From the NCBI GenBank assembly GCA_946480555.1, contig CAMLLE010000037.1:1-11788 (forward strand): DNA of 11,788 bases, written 5' to 3'. The notes below the pieces were generated by a model. It was not told the DNA's origin. It made no database searches and was given only the letters and a program-made list of their open reading frames with translations. The position numbers were made by a program, and so were the translations under genes. Source of the stretch: an uncultured Verrucomicrobia subdivision 3 bacterium. GTDB taxonomy: Bacteria; Verrucomicrobiota; Verrucomicrobiae; Limisphaerales; CAMLLE01. Below are positions 5,896 to 11,788 of this stretch, piece after piece (the first letter of the stretch is position 1; each line of letters begins with the position of its first letter).

Positions 5896-6639
5896 ATGAA
5901 TGTCAGTGTTTACCAGGCTTCCGCAGCGATGAACGCCCAGGCGCGTTGGCAGGACATCATTTCGCAGAATCTCTCCGCCGGTTCGATCCCCGGCTATCGC
6001 AAGCGCGAGGTGTCGTTTTCCGCGGTTGAAGCCGGATTCGCCTCTGGCGCGACGAACGGCAGGCAGGCGGTGACCGTGATGCCGGCCGCCCAAGTGGGCA
6101 CCAACTTCAAGATGGGCGAGATGCGCCCCACGCAGAACCAGTTCGATTTCGCCCTCGACGGCCCCGGCTTTTTCGAAGTGCAACTGCCCGGCGGCGCCAA
6201 GGCCTACACGCGCGACGGCGAATTCCACCTCAGCCCCGAGGGCCAGCTCGTCACCAAGCAAGGTTACGTGGTGGCAAGCGACGCCGGCGCGATTCAATTC
6301 GATCCCAACAATGGCGGCGCAATCACCGTGTCGTCGAATGGCTTCGTCAGCCAGGGCGGCGAGGTGAAGGGCTCCATCCGCATGGTGGAATTTGAAAACA
6401 TGCAGGAGCTGCAGATGACGAGCGGCGGATATTTCCTGGTGGAACGGCCGGAGATCGAGCCGCTGCCCGCGCAGAAAACCACGCTCCGCCAGGGCTACAT
6501 CGAAATGGCAAACTCCTCCCCCATGATCGAGATGGGAAACCTCGTCACTTCGATGCGCATGTTTGAAGCGAACCAGCGCGTGCTGCAGATGCAGGACGAG
6601 CGCATGGGCAAAGTGATCAATGAACTCGGCCACGCCTAA
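5896..6639 (+). CDS. flgF: Flagellar basal-body rod protein FlgF
   Basis: FlgF is a proximal-rod protein exported by the flagellar type III system. The 247-aa protein has the rod/hook N-terminal helix (residues about 4-35, VYQASAAMNAQARWQDIISQ then NLSAGSIPGYRKRE). The usual NLAN...T-GY/F-K motif is present as a variant. The middle beta domain has DGPGFFEVQLPGGAKAYTRDG at about 88-108. The C-terminal helix (LRQGYIEMANSS ... MIEMGNLVTSMRMFEANQRV) is typical of the family. It is shorter than, and clearly distinct from, the FlgG encoded next. It is the first gene after a sigma-54 promoter candidate. GGAA sits only 2 nt before the ATG, too close to act as a normal ribosome site; the next in-frame ATG (5929) would cut into the conserved helix. 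The specific name FlgF rests on similarity plus position before flgG. Confidence 0.88.
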   Translation: MNVSVYQASAAMNAQARWQDIISQNLSAGSIPGYRKREVSFSAVEAGFASGATNGRQAVTVMPAAQVGTNFKMGEMRPTQNQFDFALDGPGFFEVQLPGGAKAYTRDGEFHLSPEGQLVTKQGYVVASDAGAIQFDPNNGGAITVSSNGFVSQGGEVKGSIRMVEFENMQELQMTSGGYFLVERPEIEPLPAQKTTLRQGYIEMANSSPMIEMGNLVTSMRMFEANQRVLQMQDERMGKVINELGHA

Positions 6640-6673
6640 AATGAATTTCTTTCCTCCAGTTGGACTACTCCGA

Positions 6674-6710
6674 GTGACGCGCGGCGCGTGCCTTTCCGCG
6701 CCGCGCTCAC
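6674..6710. repeat. GC-rich hairpin between flgF and flgG
   Basis: GCGCGGCGCG (6679-6688) and CGCGCCGCGC (6697-6706) form a perfect 10-bp stem with an 8-nt loop. GTGA and TCAC extend it after a single bulged C. It ends 20 nt before the flgG ATG. No T-run follows, so it is unlikely to be a strong terminator. It could pause polymerase, protect or mark the message for cutting, or lower flgG translation; which of these is not shown. Confidence 0.6.
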
Positions 6711-6730
6711 GCTCGGGCCAATTCTAACCT

Positions 6731-7513
6731 ATGCTTCGCTCCCTTTACTCCGCAGCCGCTGGCATGCAATCCCAGCAGATGAACCTGGACGTCATCTCGA
6801 ACAACCTCGCGAACGTCAACACCACCGGCTTCAAGAAGAGCAAGATCGAGTTCCAGGAATTGCTGTATCAAACCACGCGCGCGCCTGGCGCCGAACAAGG
6901 TTCCGGCAACCTGCTGCCCACCGGCATTCAGATCGGCGAAGGTTCACGCCCGGTCGCCACGTCCCGCATTTTCACTTCCGGCGATCTCACGCAAACCGGC
7001 GAGCGTCTCGACGTCGCGATTCAAGGCGACGGCTTTTTCGAAGTGCAGCTGCCGGACGGTTCGCGCGCTTACACGCGTGACGGCGCTTTCAAGACTGCGG
7101 CCGATGGACGCATCGTGACGAACGATGGTTTGCCGCTGCAGGGTGGATTCCAACCGGTCCCCGCCGGGACCACGAATGTGACAATCGGTTCCAACGGTGA
7201 CGTCACCTACAGTGGCGCGAATGGAACCACCAGTTTCCAGGTGCAACTCGTGCGCTTCAACAACGCCGGCGGTTTGGAAAGCATGGGCGGCAATTTGTAT
7301 CGCGAGACGAACGCATCGGGCCCGCCCGAACTCGGCACACCCGGCCAGAACGGCTTCGGCACGCTCAATCAAGGCTATCTCGAAATGTCGAACGTCAAGG
7401 TCGTGGAAGAAATGGTGAACCTGATCCTGGCGCAGCGCGCTTACGAAGTGAACGCCAAGGCCGTGCAGGCTGCGGATGAGATGATGCAGCAAAGCAACAA
7501 CCTCCGCCGTTAA
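6731..7513 (+). CDS. flgG: Flagellar distal rod protein FlgG
   Basis: FlgG forms the distal rod that passes through the P- and L-rings. The 260-aa protein matches the usual length. The N-terminal helix and motif LYSAAAGM ... DVISNNLANVNTTGFKKSK (about 5-38) is followed by FlgG-typical segments: FQELLYQTTRAPGAEQGSG (41-59), LPTGIQIGEGSRPVAT and QGDGFFEVQLPDGSRAYTRDG (98-118). The C-terminal helix runs QGYLEMSNVKVVEEMVNLIL then AQRAYEVNAKAVQAADEM. Ninety-one bases separate it from flgF and contain a strong hairpin. No Shine-Dalgarno is visible before the ATG. The stop codon TAA is immediately followed by TGG, so an ATG overlaps it by one base, but the next gene probably starts further on. Confidence 0.96.
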   Translation: MLRSLYSAAAGMQSQQMNLDVISNNLANVNTTGFKKSKIEFQELLYQTTRAPGAEQGSGNLLPTGIQIGEGSRPVATSRIFTSGDLTQTGERLDVAIQGDGFFEVQLPDGSRAYTRDGAFKTAADGRIVTNDGLPLQGGFQPVPAGTTNVTIGSNGDVTYSGANGTTSFQVQLVRFNNAGGLESMGGNLYRETNASGPPELGTPGQNGFGTLNQGYLEMSNVKVVEEMVNLILAQRAYEVNAKAVQAADEMMQQSNNLRR

Positions 7514-7561
7514 TGGAAATGAATCATCATACGTCCATCCTGAACCATGTGGGAGACAACG

Positions 7562-7568
7562 GGAGGAG
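7562..7568 (+). promoter_or_regulatory. Strong Shine-Dalgarno (GGAGGAG) ahead of a TTG start in flgA
   Basis: GGAGGAG is followed by 7 nt and then TTG (7576-7578), which is in the flgA frame. Other genes in this window have weak or no such site, so this one favours the TTG over the upstream ATG at 7513. Confidence 0.5.
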
Positions 7569-7575
7569 TCTCATA

Positions 7576-8352
7576 TTGGTTTCGTTCGCGAGTGTGAAAG
7601 ACTTCCTGCGTTGTCTCATGCGAAGAACCCTGGCTTTGGGATGCTGGATGTTCGTTGTTGGATGTTTGTCCGCGTCTTCAACCTTCGCCGCGGACACCAA
7701 TCAACCGGCCGTTCGCCAGTTCACCGAATCCGATTTGCTCCAGTTGCTCACCGACACACTCCAGAGGGATTACGTCAAGGATCAGGGCGAACTGGAATTG
7801 CGCCTCACCCGCGCCTTTCCTTCGCGCAACGTTCCCGACGAACCGCTCACAATCAAGATTCTCGACATGCCACTGAAAGGCGTGACGCCCACCTTCATCG
7901 TTCGCTTCGAACTGCGCACCGATACGCAGCCTGTCGCCAGCCTGCAAATGTCCGTTCAAGCCCGCGTCTGGCGTGAAATCTGGATCGCCCGTTCTGCGTT
8001 GAAACGGGGCGAACTGGTTGCGAATGCCGATCTCGATCGTCAGCGCCGCGATGTCCTGACGCTGCGCGAGAATCTCGCTGATTTTATTGTGGGTGACAGC
8101 ACTTTGGAACTGGCCGACCCGATCCCGAGCGGCGCACCTGTTTATGCCCGTTCGGTAAAAGTCCGCCCGGTGATTCGCCGCGGCCAGACTGCCGATGCCC
8201 TTGTCCAGGACGGACCGCTCAGCATCACAATGAAGGTCGAAGCGCTCGAAGATGGTGCGCCCGGCCAGGTTATCCGCGCGCGCAATCCACAAACGCGCCG
8301 CGACATTCGCGGAAAGGTCCTCAATGAACAAACTATCCAGCTCGCACTCTGA
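7576..8352 (+). CDS. flgA: Flagellar P-ring assembly chaperone FlgA (SAF domain)
   Basis: FlgA is a periplasmic chaperone that helps FlgI assemble into the P-ring. A signal peptide is clear: basic RR, then LALGCWMFVVGCLSA, with cleavage likely after STFA. The C-terminal half is a SAF-type domain: IARSALKRGELVANADLD, PIPSGAPVYARSVKVRPVIR, then a last segment PGQVIRARNPQTRRDIRGKV, typical of FlgA. I placed the start at TTG 7576 because GGAGGAG (7562-7568) lies 7 nt before it, the only textbook Shine-Dalgarno in the window; this gives 258 aa. Alternatives are ATG 7513 (279 aa, overlapping the flgG stop by one base, no ribosome site), GTG 7594, and ATG 7618 (244 aa), which gives the most compact signal peptide. 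It overlaps flgH by 29 bp. Confidence 0.87.
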   Translation: MVSFASVKDFLRCLMRRTLALGCWMFVVGCLSASSTFAADTNQPAVRQFTESDLLQLLTDTLQRDYVKDQGELELRLTRAFPSRNVPDEPLTIKILDMPLKGVTPTFIVRFELRTDTQPVASLQMSVQARVWREIWIARSALKRGELVANADLDRQRRDVLTLRENLADFIVGDSTLELADPIPSGAPVYARSVKVRPVIRRGQTADALVQDGPLSITMKVEALEDGAPGQVIRARNPQTRRDIRGKVLNEQTIQLAL

Positions 8353-9073
8353 TTTGCTCGGCGCCTTGCCGCCGAATCTCGCCCGCCAATTTGTGACGCA
8401 CGTCCGCGCTATCTTCCGCCGCCAGGCGCAGTCCGCCAGCACGCCCAAGAAGTCATCGGCCATTCGCGCCTCGCGCAGTGCCGTGACCCTCGCCATCCTG
8501 ATCGCGGCGGGTTCCGCTTCGGCTCAATCGATCTGGCAGGACGACGCAAAGCCGATGTTCTCTGACAAACGCGGCACCGGCGTCGGTGACATCATCACCA
8601 TCGTCGTCCAGGAAACCACGACCACTTCCAAGGACAACAAAACGGAAACTTCCAAGCAGTCGGGAGTGGATGCGAGCATTGCGTCCTTCCTTTACAGTCC
8701 GGCCGCGAGTGGCTTGCTGACCAAGGGCGGACAGATGCCGGCCATGAAGTTCAGTTCGAAGAACGATTACAGCGGCGGCGGCACAATCGCGAATTCCGAA
8801 CGCCTCGTTGCGCGTGTGGCGGTGAAAGTGGTGGACGTTCTGCCGAACCGCAACCTTGTGGTTGAAGGCCGGAAGGAAACTTCGTTCTCCGGCGAAAAGC
8901 AAACGATGGTTCTGCGCGGCATTGTGCGTGAAACGGATGTTCAGGCGAACAACACCGTGTTCAGCTACAACGTCGCGGACGCTTCCATCCAGATCATTTC
9001 CAAAGGAACGCTTTCCGACACACAGCGCAAAGGCTGGTTCACGCGCGTCTGGGACAAGCTTACCCCGTTCTGA
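8324..9073 (+). CDS. flgH: Flagellar L-ring protein FlgH (cysteine-free, with N-terminal extension)
   Basis: FlgH forms the outer-membrane bushing for the rod. The 249-aa frame from ATG 8324 has GGAAAGG (8311-8317) 6 nt upstream and overlaps flgA by 29 bp. Mature-region signatures are SIWQDDAKPMFSDKRGTGVG, DIITIVVQETTTTS, the beta segment VARVAVKVVDVLPNRNLVVE, GIVRETDV then VFSYNVADASI, and the usual short C-terminal end WDKLTPF. The export signal (VTLAILIAAGSASA, about 54-67) is preceded by about 50 residues with several Arg and Lys, which is unusually long. FlgH of E. coli is a lipoprotein with a lipobox Cys; this protein has no cysteine at all, so it cannot be lipidated and is probably cut by signal peptidase I after ASA. 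An in-frame GTG at 8483 would remove the extension, but leaves no basic n-region. Confidence 0.92.
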   Translation: MNKLSSSHSDLLGALPPNLARQFVTHVRAIFRRQAQSASTPKKSSAIRASRSAVTLAILIAAGSASAQSIWQDDAKPMFSDKRGTGVGDIITIVVQETTTTSKDNKTETSKQSGVDASIASFLYSPAASGLLTKGGQMPAMKFSSKNDYSGGGTIANSERLVARVAVKVVDVLPNRNLVVEGRKETSFSGEKQTMVLRGIVRETDVQANNTVFSYNVADASIQIISKGTLSDTQRKGWFTRVWDKLTPF

Positions 9074-9075
9074 TC

Positions 9076-10353
9076 ATGCCACTGGTGCCACGCTATCTGA
9101 TTTCCCGCTCGCCCTGCGCAGCCGCGTTCACGCGACTGCCGGCGCTCGCACCCGAGCTCAAGCCAAAGTGCGCACAGGAAGAAATTCCGAAAGCTGCGCA
9201 CGTGAAGGCGCTGGAGCCCTCGGTTTTCTCCGACGCTTTCAAGCTGCTCTACGCGGGTGTGAAACTGTTCGTCGCGATCGCCGTTCTCGGCAGCGCGCTT
9301 ACCGCGTCGGCAGGAGTCCGCGTGCGCGACATGGTGATGGTTTCCGGCGCACGCGATAACCAGCTCGTCGGCTACGGCCTCGTTGCCGGCCTCGCGGGCG
9401 ATGGCGACAAGGATCCCGTTTACACGAAGCAAACCGTCGCGAACATGCTCCAGCGTTACGGCATCAATGTTCCCGCCTCAACCCTGTCCTCGAAGAACGT
9501 CGCAGTCGTGATGGTGACAGCGGACATTCCCGCGTTCATCAAGTCCGGCGGTCGCCTCGATGTGCAGGTCGCCTCCATGGGCGATGCGAAATCGCTTCAA
9601 GGCGGCGTCCTGTTGCAGACTCCGCTCTTCGGCGCGGACAACAAGGTCTATGCGGTGGCCCAAGGGCCGATCTCAGTCGGCGGATTTTCTGCCGGCTCGG
9701 GCGGTGGCGGCGGAGCGACGGTGACCAAGAATCATCCCACCGTTGCGCAGATCATTGGCGGAGCGATTGTCGAACGCGAGATTCCAACCTCGATCGTTCG
9801 CGACAACATGATCGAACTGCTGCTGCGCGAACCGGGTTTCACCTCGGCGTCGCGGCTGGCCACGGCAATCAATGAAGTGTTCACCAATGCCGCCAGCGCG
9901 GTCGATGCCACTTCCGTTCGCGTGAAGATGCCGGAGGAGGCGATTGGCTCCCCGATCGATTTCCTCGCCAGGATCGAAAACCTGGAAGTCACGCCCGATG
10001 CCCCGGCGCGCATTATCATCAACGAACGCACAGGAACGATTGTGGCCACGTCGCGCATCCGCGTTTCCAGCTGCGCCGTTTCGCACGGCAACATCACCAT
10101 CAACGTTGCGTCCACGCTGGATGTCTCGCAGCCGAGTCCCTTCAGCAATACTGGTGAAACGGTCGTCACGCCGCGCACCACCACCGAAGTGACGGAACAG
10201 AAATCCTCGCTCGTGCCGTTGCCCGATATGCCCACGGTGGAAAAGGTGGCGTCTGCCTTGAATTCGCTCGGTGTCACGCCGCGCGATGTAATGGCGATTT
10301 TCCAGGCGATGAAACAAGCCGGCGCATTGCAGGCGGAACTGGTGATCCGATAA
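9076..10353 (+). CDS. flgI: Flagellar P-ring protein FlgI
   Basis: FlgI forms the ring around the rod in the peptidoglycan layer. Clear family segments are VRVRDMVMVSGARDNQLVGY, GLVAGLAGDGDKD, NVAVVMVTADIPAF, VQVASMGDAKSLQGGVLLQT, RIIINERTGTIVATSRIRVS, SCAVSHGNITINV and EKVASALNSLGVTPRDVMAI. ATG 9076, two bases after the flgH stop, gives 425 aa, about 60 more than usual. An in-frame GTG at 9259 starts a compact signal peptide (VKLFVAIAVLGSALTASA) and gives 364 aa, close to the 365 aa of E. coli FlgI, but has no clear ribosome site and would leave a 185-bp gap that looks coding. The start is therefore uncertain. In the exported part only one Cys remains (near 10072); the second Cys that forms the E. 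coli disulfide is Ala here (AGALQAELVIR). Confidence 0.95.
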   Translation: MPLVPRYLISRSPCAAAFTRLPALAPELKPKCAQEEIPKAAHVKALEPSVFSDAFKLLYAGVKLFVAIAVLGSALTASAGVRVRDMVMVSGARDNQLVGYGLVAGLAGDGDKDPVYTKQTVANMLQRYGINVPASTLSSKNVAVVMVTADIPAFIKSGGRLDVQVASMGDAKSLQGGVLLQTPLFGADNKVYAVAQGPISVGGFSAGSGGGGGATVTKNHPTVAQIIGGAIVEREIPTSIVRDNMIELLLREPGFTSASRLATAINEVFTNAASAVDATSVRVKMPEEAIGSPIDFLARIENLEVTPDAPARIIINERTGTIVATSRIRVSSCAVSHGNITINVASTLDVSQPSPFSNTGETVVTPRTTTEVTEQKSSLVPLPDMPTVEKVASALNSLGVTPRDVMAIFQAMKQAGALQAELVIR

Positions 10354-10778
10354 TGACCATTCCTCCTCTCCAGATGAAAACCGCGGCGGCCGCAGACATC
10401 CCACTGGATCGCCTGGCCGACAACTCGCAGTTCAGTGAGGAGCAGAAGATCGCCGAAGCCGCGCGCCAGTTCGAAGCCATGCTTGTGCGTCAGATTCTCG
10501 AGAGCGCCAATCGCTCCGTCATCCAGTCCAGTTACACCGACGAATCCACCACGAGCGGCATCTATCGTGACATGGTGAACAATCAGCTCGCGGACAGCAT
10601 TTCGCGTTCAGGTTCTGTCGGCCTGGCGCAAATCCTGAACCGGGAGTTCTCGAAGCAATTGAAGTCCGATTCTGAATCGGCTGACAAAGCGGCTGAAACC
10701 GAACCCGCCGTCGAATCCGCCGTGCAACTGAAAACATTTTTGAGCCCACTCAAACCCGCCAAGGAGACCACGCGTTAA
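10353..10778 (+). CDS. flgJ: Rod-binding protein, FlgJ N-terminal domain only
   Basis: This 141-aa protein matches the rod-binding half of FlgJ, the cap on which the rod assembles. Typical segments are EEQKIAEAARQFEAMLVRQI (about 29-48), STTSGIYRDMVNNQLADSIS (about 65-84) and GSVGLAQILNREF (88-100). The tail is charged and probably disordered. The C-terminal glucosaminidase domain found in E. coli FlgJ is missing, so the enzyme that opens peptidoglycan for the rod must be a separate protein, not seen here; this split is common outside gamma- and beta-proteobacteria. The start overlaps the flgI stop by one base (TAATG), with GGTGA 7 nt upstream at 10341-10345. Confidence 0.85.
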   Translation: MTIPPLQMKTAAAADIPLDRLADNSQFSEEQKIAEAARQFEAMLVRQILESANRSVIQSSYTDESTTSGIYRDMVNNQLADSISRSGSVGLAQILNREFSKQLKSDSESADKAAETEPAVESAVQLKTFLSPLKPAKETTR

Positions 10779-10782
10779 TTTC

Positions 10783-11280
10783 ATGAAAGAGCTTGTCCAA
10801 CACCTGATCGAATCGCTCCGCGAAGAGCTGAAGGAATATGGCGAAATGCTCGCCCTGCTCGACCTGCAACAGGAACTCGTCGTCCAGCGCCAGCCGCAGG
10901 ATTTGCTGCAATGCGTCACAGCCATCAATGCCCAGGCCGAGACGATCGCCGCCGCGCGCCAGGAACGCGAGCAGCGCCGCCGCCGCGTCGCCGCCCAGCT
11001 GAACCTCGATGAGGAAACGGCGTTCAACATCATGATCCCGCATTTCCCGGCGGAGTATCGCCCGCTGGTCGGCGCGCTCGTGCAGGAGAACAACGAATTG
11101 CTCATCCGCGTCCAGCAGCGCGCCAGGCAGAATCATCTTCTCCTCAATCGCATCGTGGAATTGATGCAGCGTTTTCTGGGATCGCTGTTCCCCGGAACGA
11201 CGCCGACGACTTACAACGGCACGGGCCACACGCTCGCGGCGGCCTTGCCCCAACGATCGCTCTACGACGCGGTCGGCTGA
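10783..11280 (+). CDS. flgN: FlgN-like flagellar export chaperone
   Basis: The 165-aa protein is almost all helical and coiled-coil, with a long charged helix (VTAINAQAETIAAARQEREQ followed by RRRR) and a later helix carrying NELLIRVQQRARQNHLLLNR. FlgN in other bacteria is a cytoplasmic chaperone that binds the C-termini of FlgK and FlgL and brings them to the export gate. Length, helical pattern, the late N-x-x-L-L-x-R region and a short tail with TYNGTGHTLAA fit the FlgN family, and the gene lies just 3 nt before flgK, the expected place. The sequence family is weakly conserved, so the call leans on context. It starts 4 nt after flgJ; a GGAG at 10763-10766 is too far away (16 nt) to be a normal ribosome site. 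Confidence 0.72.
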   Translation: MKELVQHLIESLREELKEYGEMLALLDLQQELVVQRQPQDLLQCVTAINAQAETIAAARQEREQRRRRVAAQLNLDEETAFNIMIPHFPAEYRPLVGALVQENNELLIRVQQRARQNHLLLNRIVELMQRFLGSLFPGTTPTTYNGTGHTLAAALPQRSLYDAVG

Positions 11281-11283
11281 TTT

Positions 11284-11788
11284 ATGCTCGGACTATTCGG
11301 CACATTGAATCTTGGCACGCGCTCGCTGCAGACGCAGCAGGCCGGCGTGGAAGTGACGGGCCAGAACCTGGCCAACGTCAACAACCCCGGCTATGCCCGC
11401 CAGCGATTGCAGATTCAGTCCGCTGTCACGATTGATTCCGAAGTCGGCCCGCTCGGCACCGGCGCTCAGGCCATCGGAATCGAGCATTTGCGCAACACGC
11501 TGCTCGACGCGCAGATCCGGAACGAGCAGAGCGTCGGCGGTTATTGGAAGGCGCAGCAGAACGGCCTGGAGAACGCCCAGGTCACCCTGAGCGAATTTCT
11601 CGATCGCAGCGCGTCCACCGACGGCACCGTCGCCACAGGGCAGGGTGCGTTGGGAATCTCCAGCGCGCTGAACAGTCTCTTCAACGCCTTCCAGGCAGTC
11701 TCGACCAATCCGACTTCGCTGGCGGAGAAGCAAACGCTCATCAGCTCCGCGCAAACTCTGGCGACTCGGATGAACGACGTGACGCAAG
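11284..11788 (+). CDS. flgK: Flagellar hook-filament junction protein FlgK (3' end beyond the window)
   Basis: FlgK (HAP1) is the first of two junction proteins between hook and filament. The frame opens at ATG 11284, three bases after the flgN-like stop, and stays open to the right edge (168 codons seen). The N-terminus is diagnostic: LFGTLNLGTRSLQTQQAGVE then VTGQNLANVNNPGYARQR, the shared rod/hook motif, in the form typical of FlgK (NPGYARQR). Further FlgK-like segments are GTGAQAIGIEHLRNTLLDAQ, ALGISSALNSLFNAFQAVST and NPTSLAEKQTLISSAQTLAT. The absence of an early stop or gap suggests an intact gene. flgL would be expected next, outside the window. Confidence 0.95.
   Translation, partial: MLGLFGTLNLGTRSLQTQQAGVEVTGQNLANVNNPGYARQRLQIQSAVTIDSEVGPLGTGAQAIGIEHLRNTLLDAQIRNEQSVGGYWKAQQNGLENAQVTLSEFLDRSASTDGTVATGQGALGISSALNSLFNAFQAVSTNPTSLAEKQTLISSAQTLATRMNDVTQ

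Noticed and set aside
5749..6633. 294-codon minus-strand frame opposite flgF
   Set aside because: It is antisense to flgF and its C-terminal end extends into the AT-rich repeat and across the sigma-54 promoter; the His-rich sequence is typical of a shadow frame.
6674..6710. Hairpin between flgF and flgG as a terminator
   Set aside because: No T-run follows and the operon clearly continues into flgG.
1..11788. CRISPR arrays, tRNA or rRNA genes, insertion sequences, defence genes
   Set aside because: I found no regularly spaced repeats, RNA gene folds, transposase or defence domains on either strand.

Overview
This is a motility locus from a GC-rich, diderm (outer-membrane) bacterium. P- and L-ring genes for the flagellum require an outer membrane. 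My best guess at the phylum is Verrucomicrobiota, with moderate confidence. The hints are a sensor kinase of the beta-propeller/Y_Y_Y type, an intergenic inverted repeat of the 'ccgcggagacgcggag' family, AT-rich 'TTAAGA' repeats between genes, few Shine-Dalgarno sequences, and a compact one-strand flagellar cluster. No 16S or other decisive marker is present, so this is inference.

All real genes lie on the + strand. Region 1 (start to 2206) is the 3' part of a large membrane sensor histidine kinase that runs in from the left. Region 2 (2207-2645) has no gene. It holds a REP-like hairpin, a perfect 17-bp palindrome and a sigma-54 (-24/-12) promoter candidate. Region 3 (2646-5631) is a tightly packed operon: a 78-aa two-helix membrane protein, the flagellar sigma factor FliA (sigma-28), the stator proteins MotA and MotB, and a 90-aa cysteine-motif protein of unknown role. 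Region 4 (5632-5895) has no gene. It carries an AT-rich inverted repeat and a second sigma-54 promoter candidate that shares 15 of 20 bases with the first. Region 5 (5896 to the end) is the rod/ring/hook-junction operon: flgF, flgG, flgA, flgH, flgI, flgJ (rod-binding domain only), a flgN-like chaperone gene, and the 5' end of flgK, which runs off the right edge.

The genes build and power one flagellum. FlgF and FlgG form the rod. FlgJ caps the growing rod. FlgA helps FlgI form the P-ring and FlgH forms the L-ring. FlgN escorts FlgK to the hook tip. MotA and MotB form the ion-driven stator. FliA switches on late genes. The two look-alike sigma-54 promoters suggest a cascade: RpoN plus an enhancer-binding activator turns on both operons, and one of them makes FliA for the next tier.

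Points worth a second look are the paired sigma-54 promoters with nearly leaderless starts, possible activator sites upstream, the two small unknown proteins, a cysteine-free (hence non-lipidated) FlgH, long N-terminal leaders on FlgH and FlgI, loss of the second FlgI cysteine, and no flgM at its usual place.
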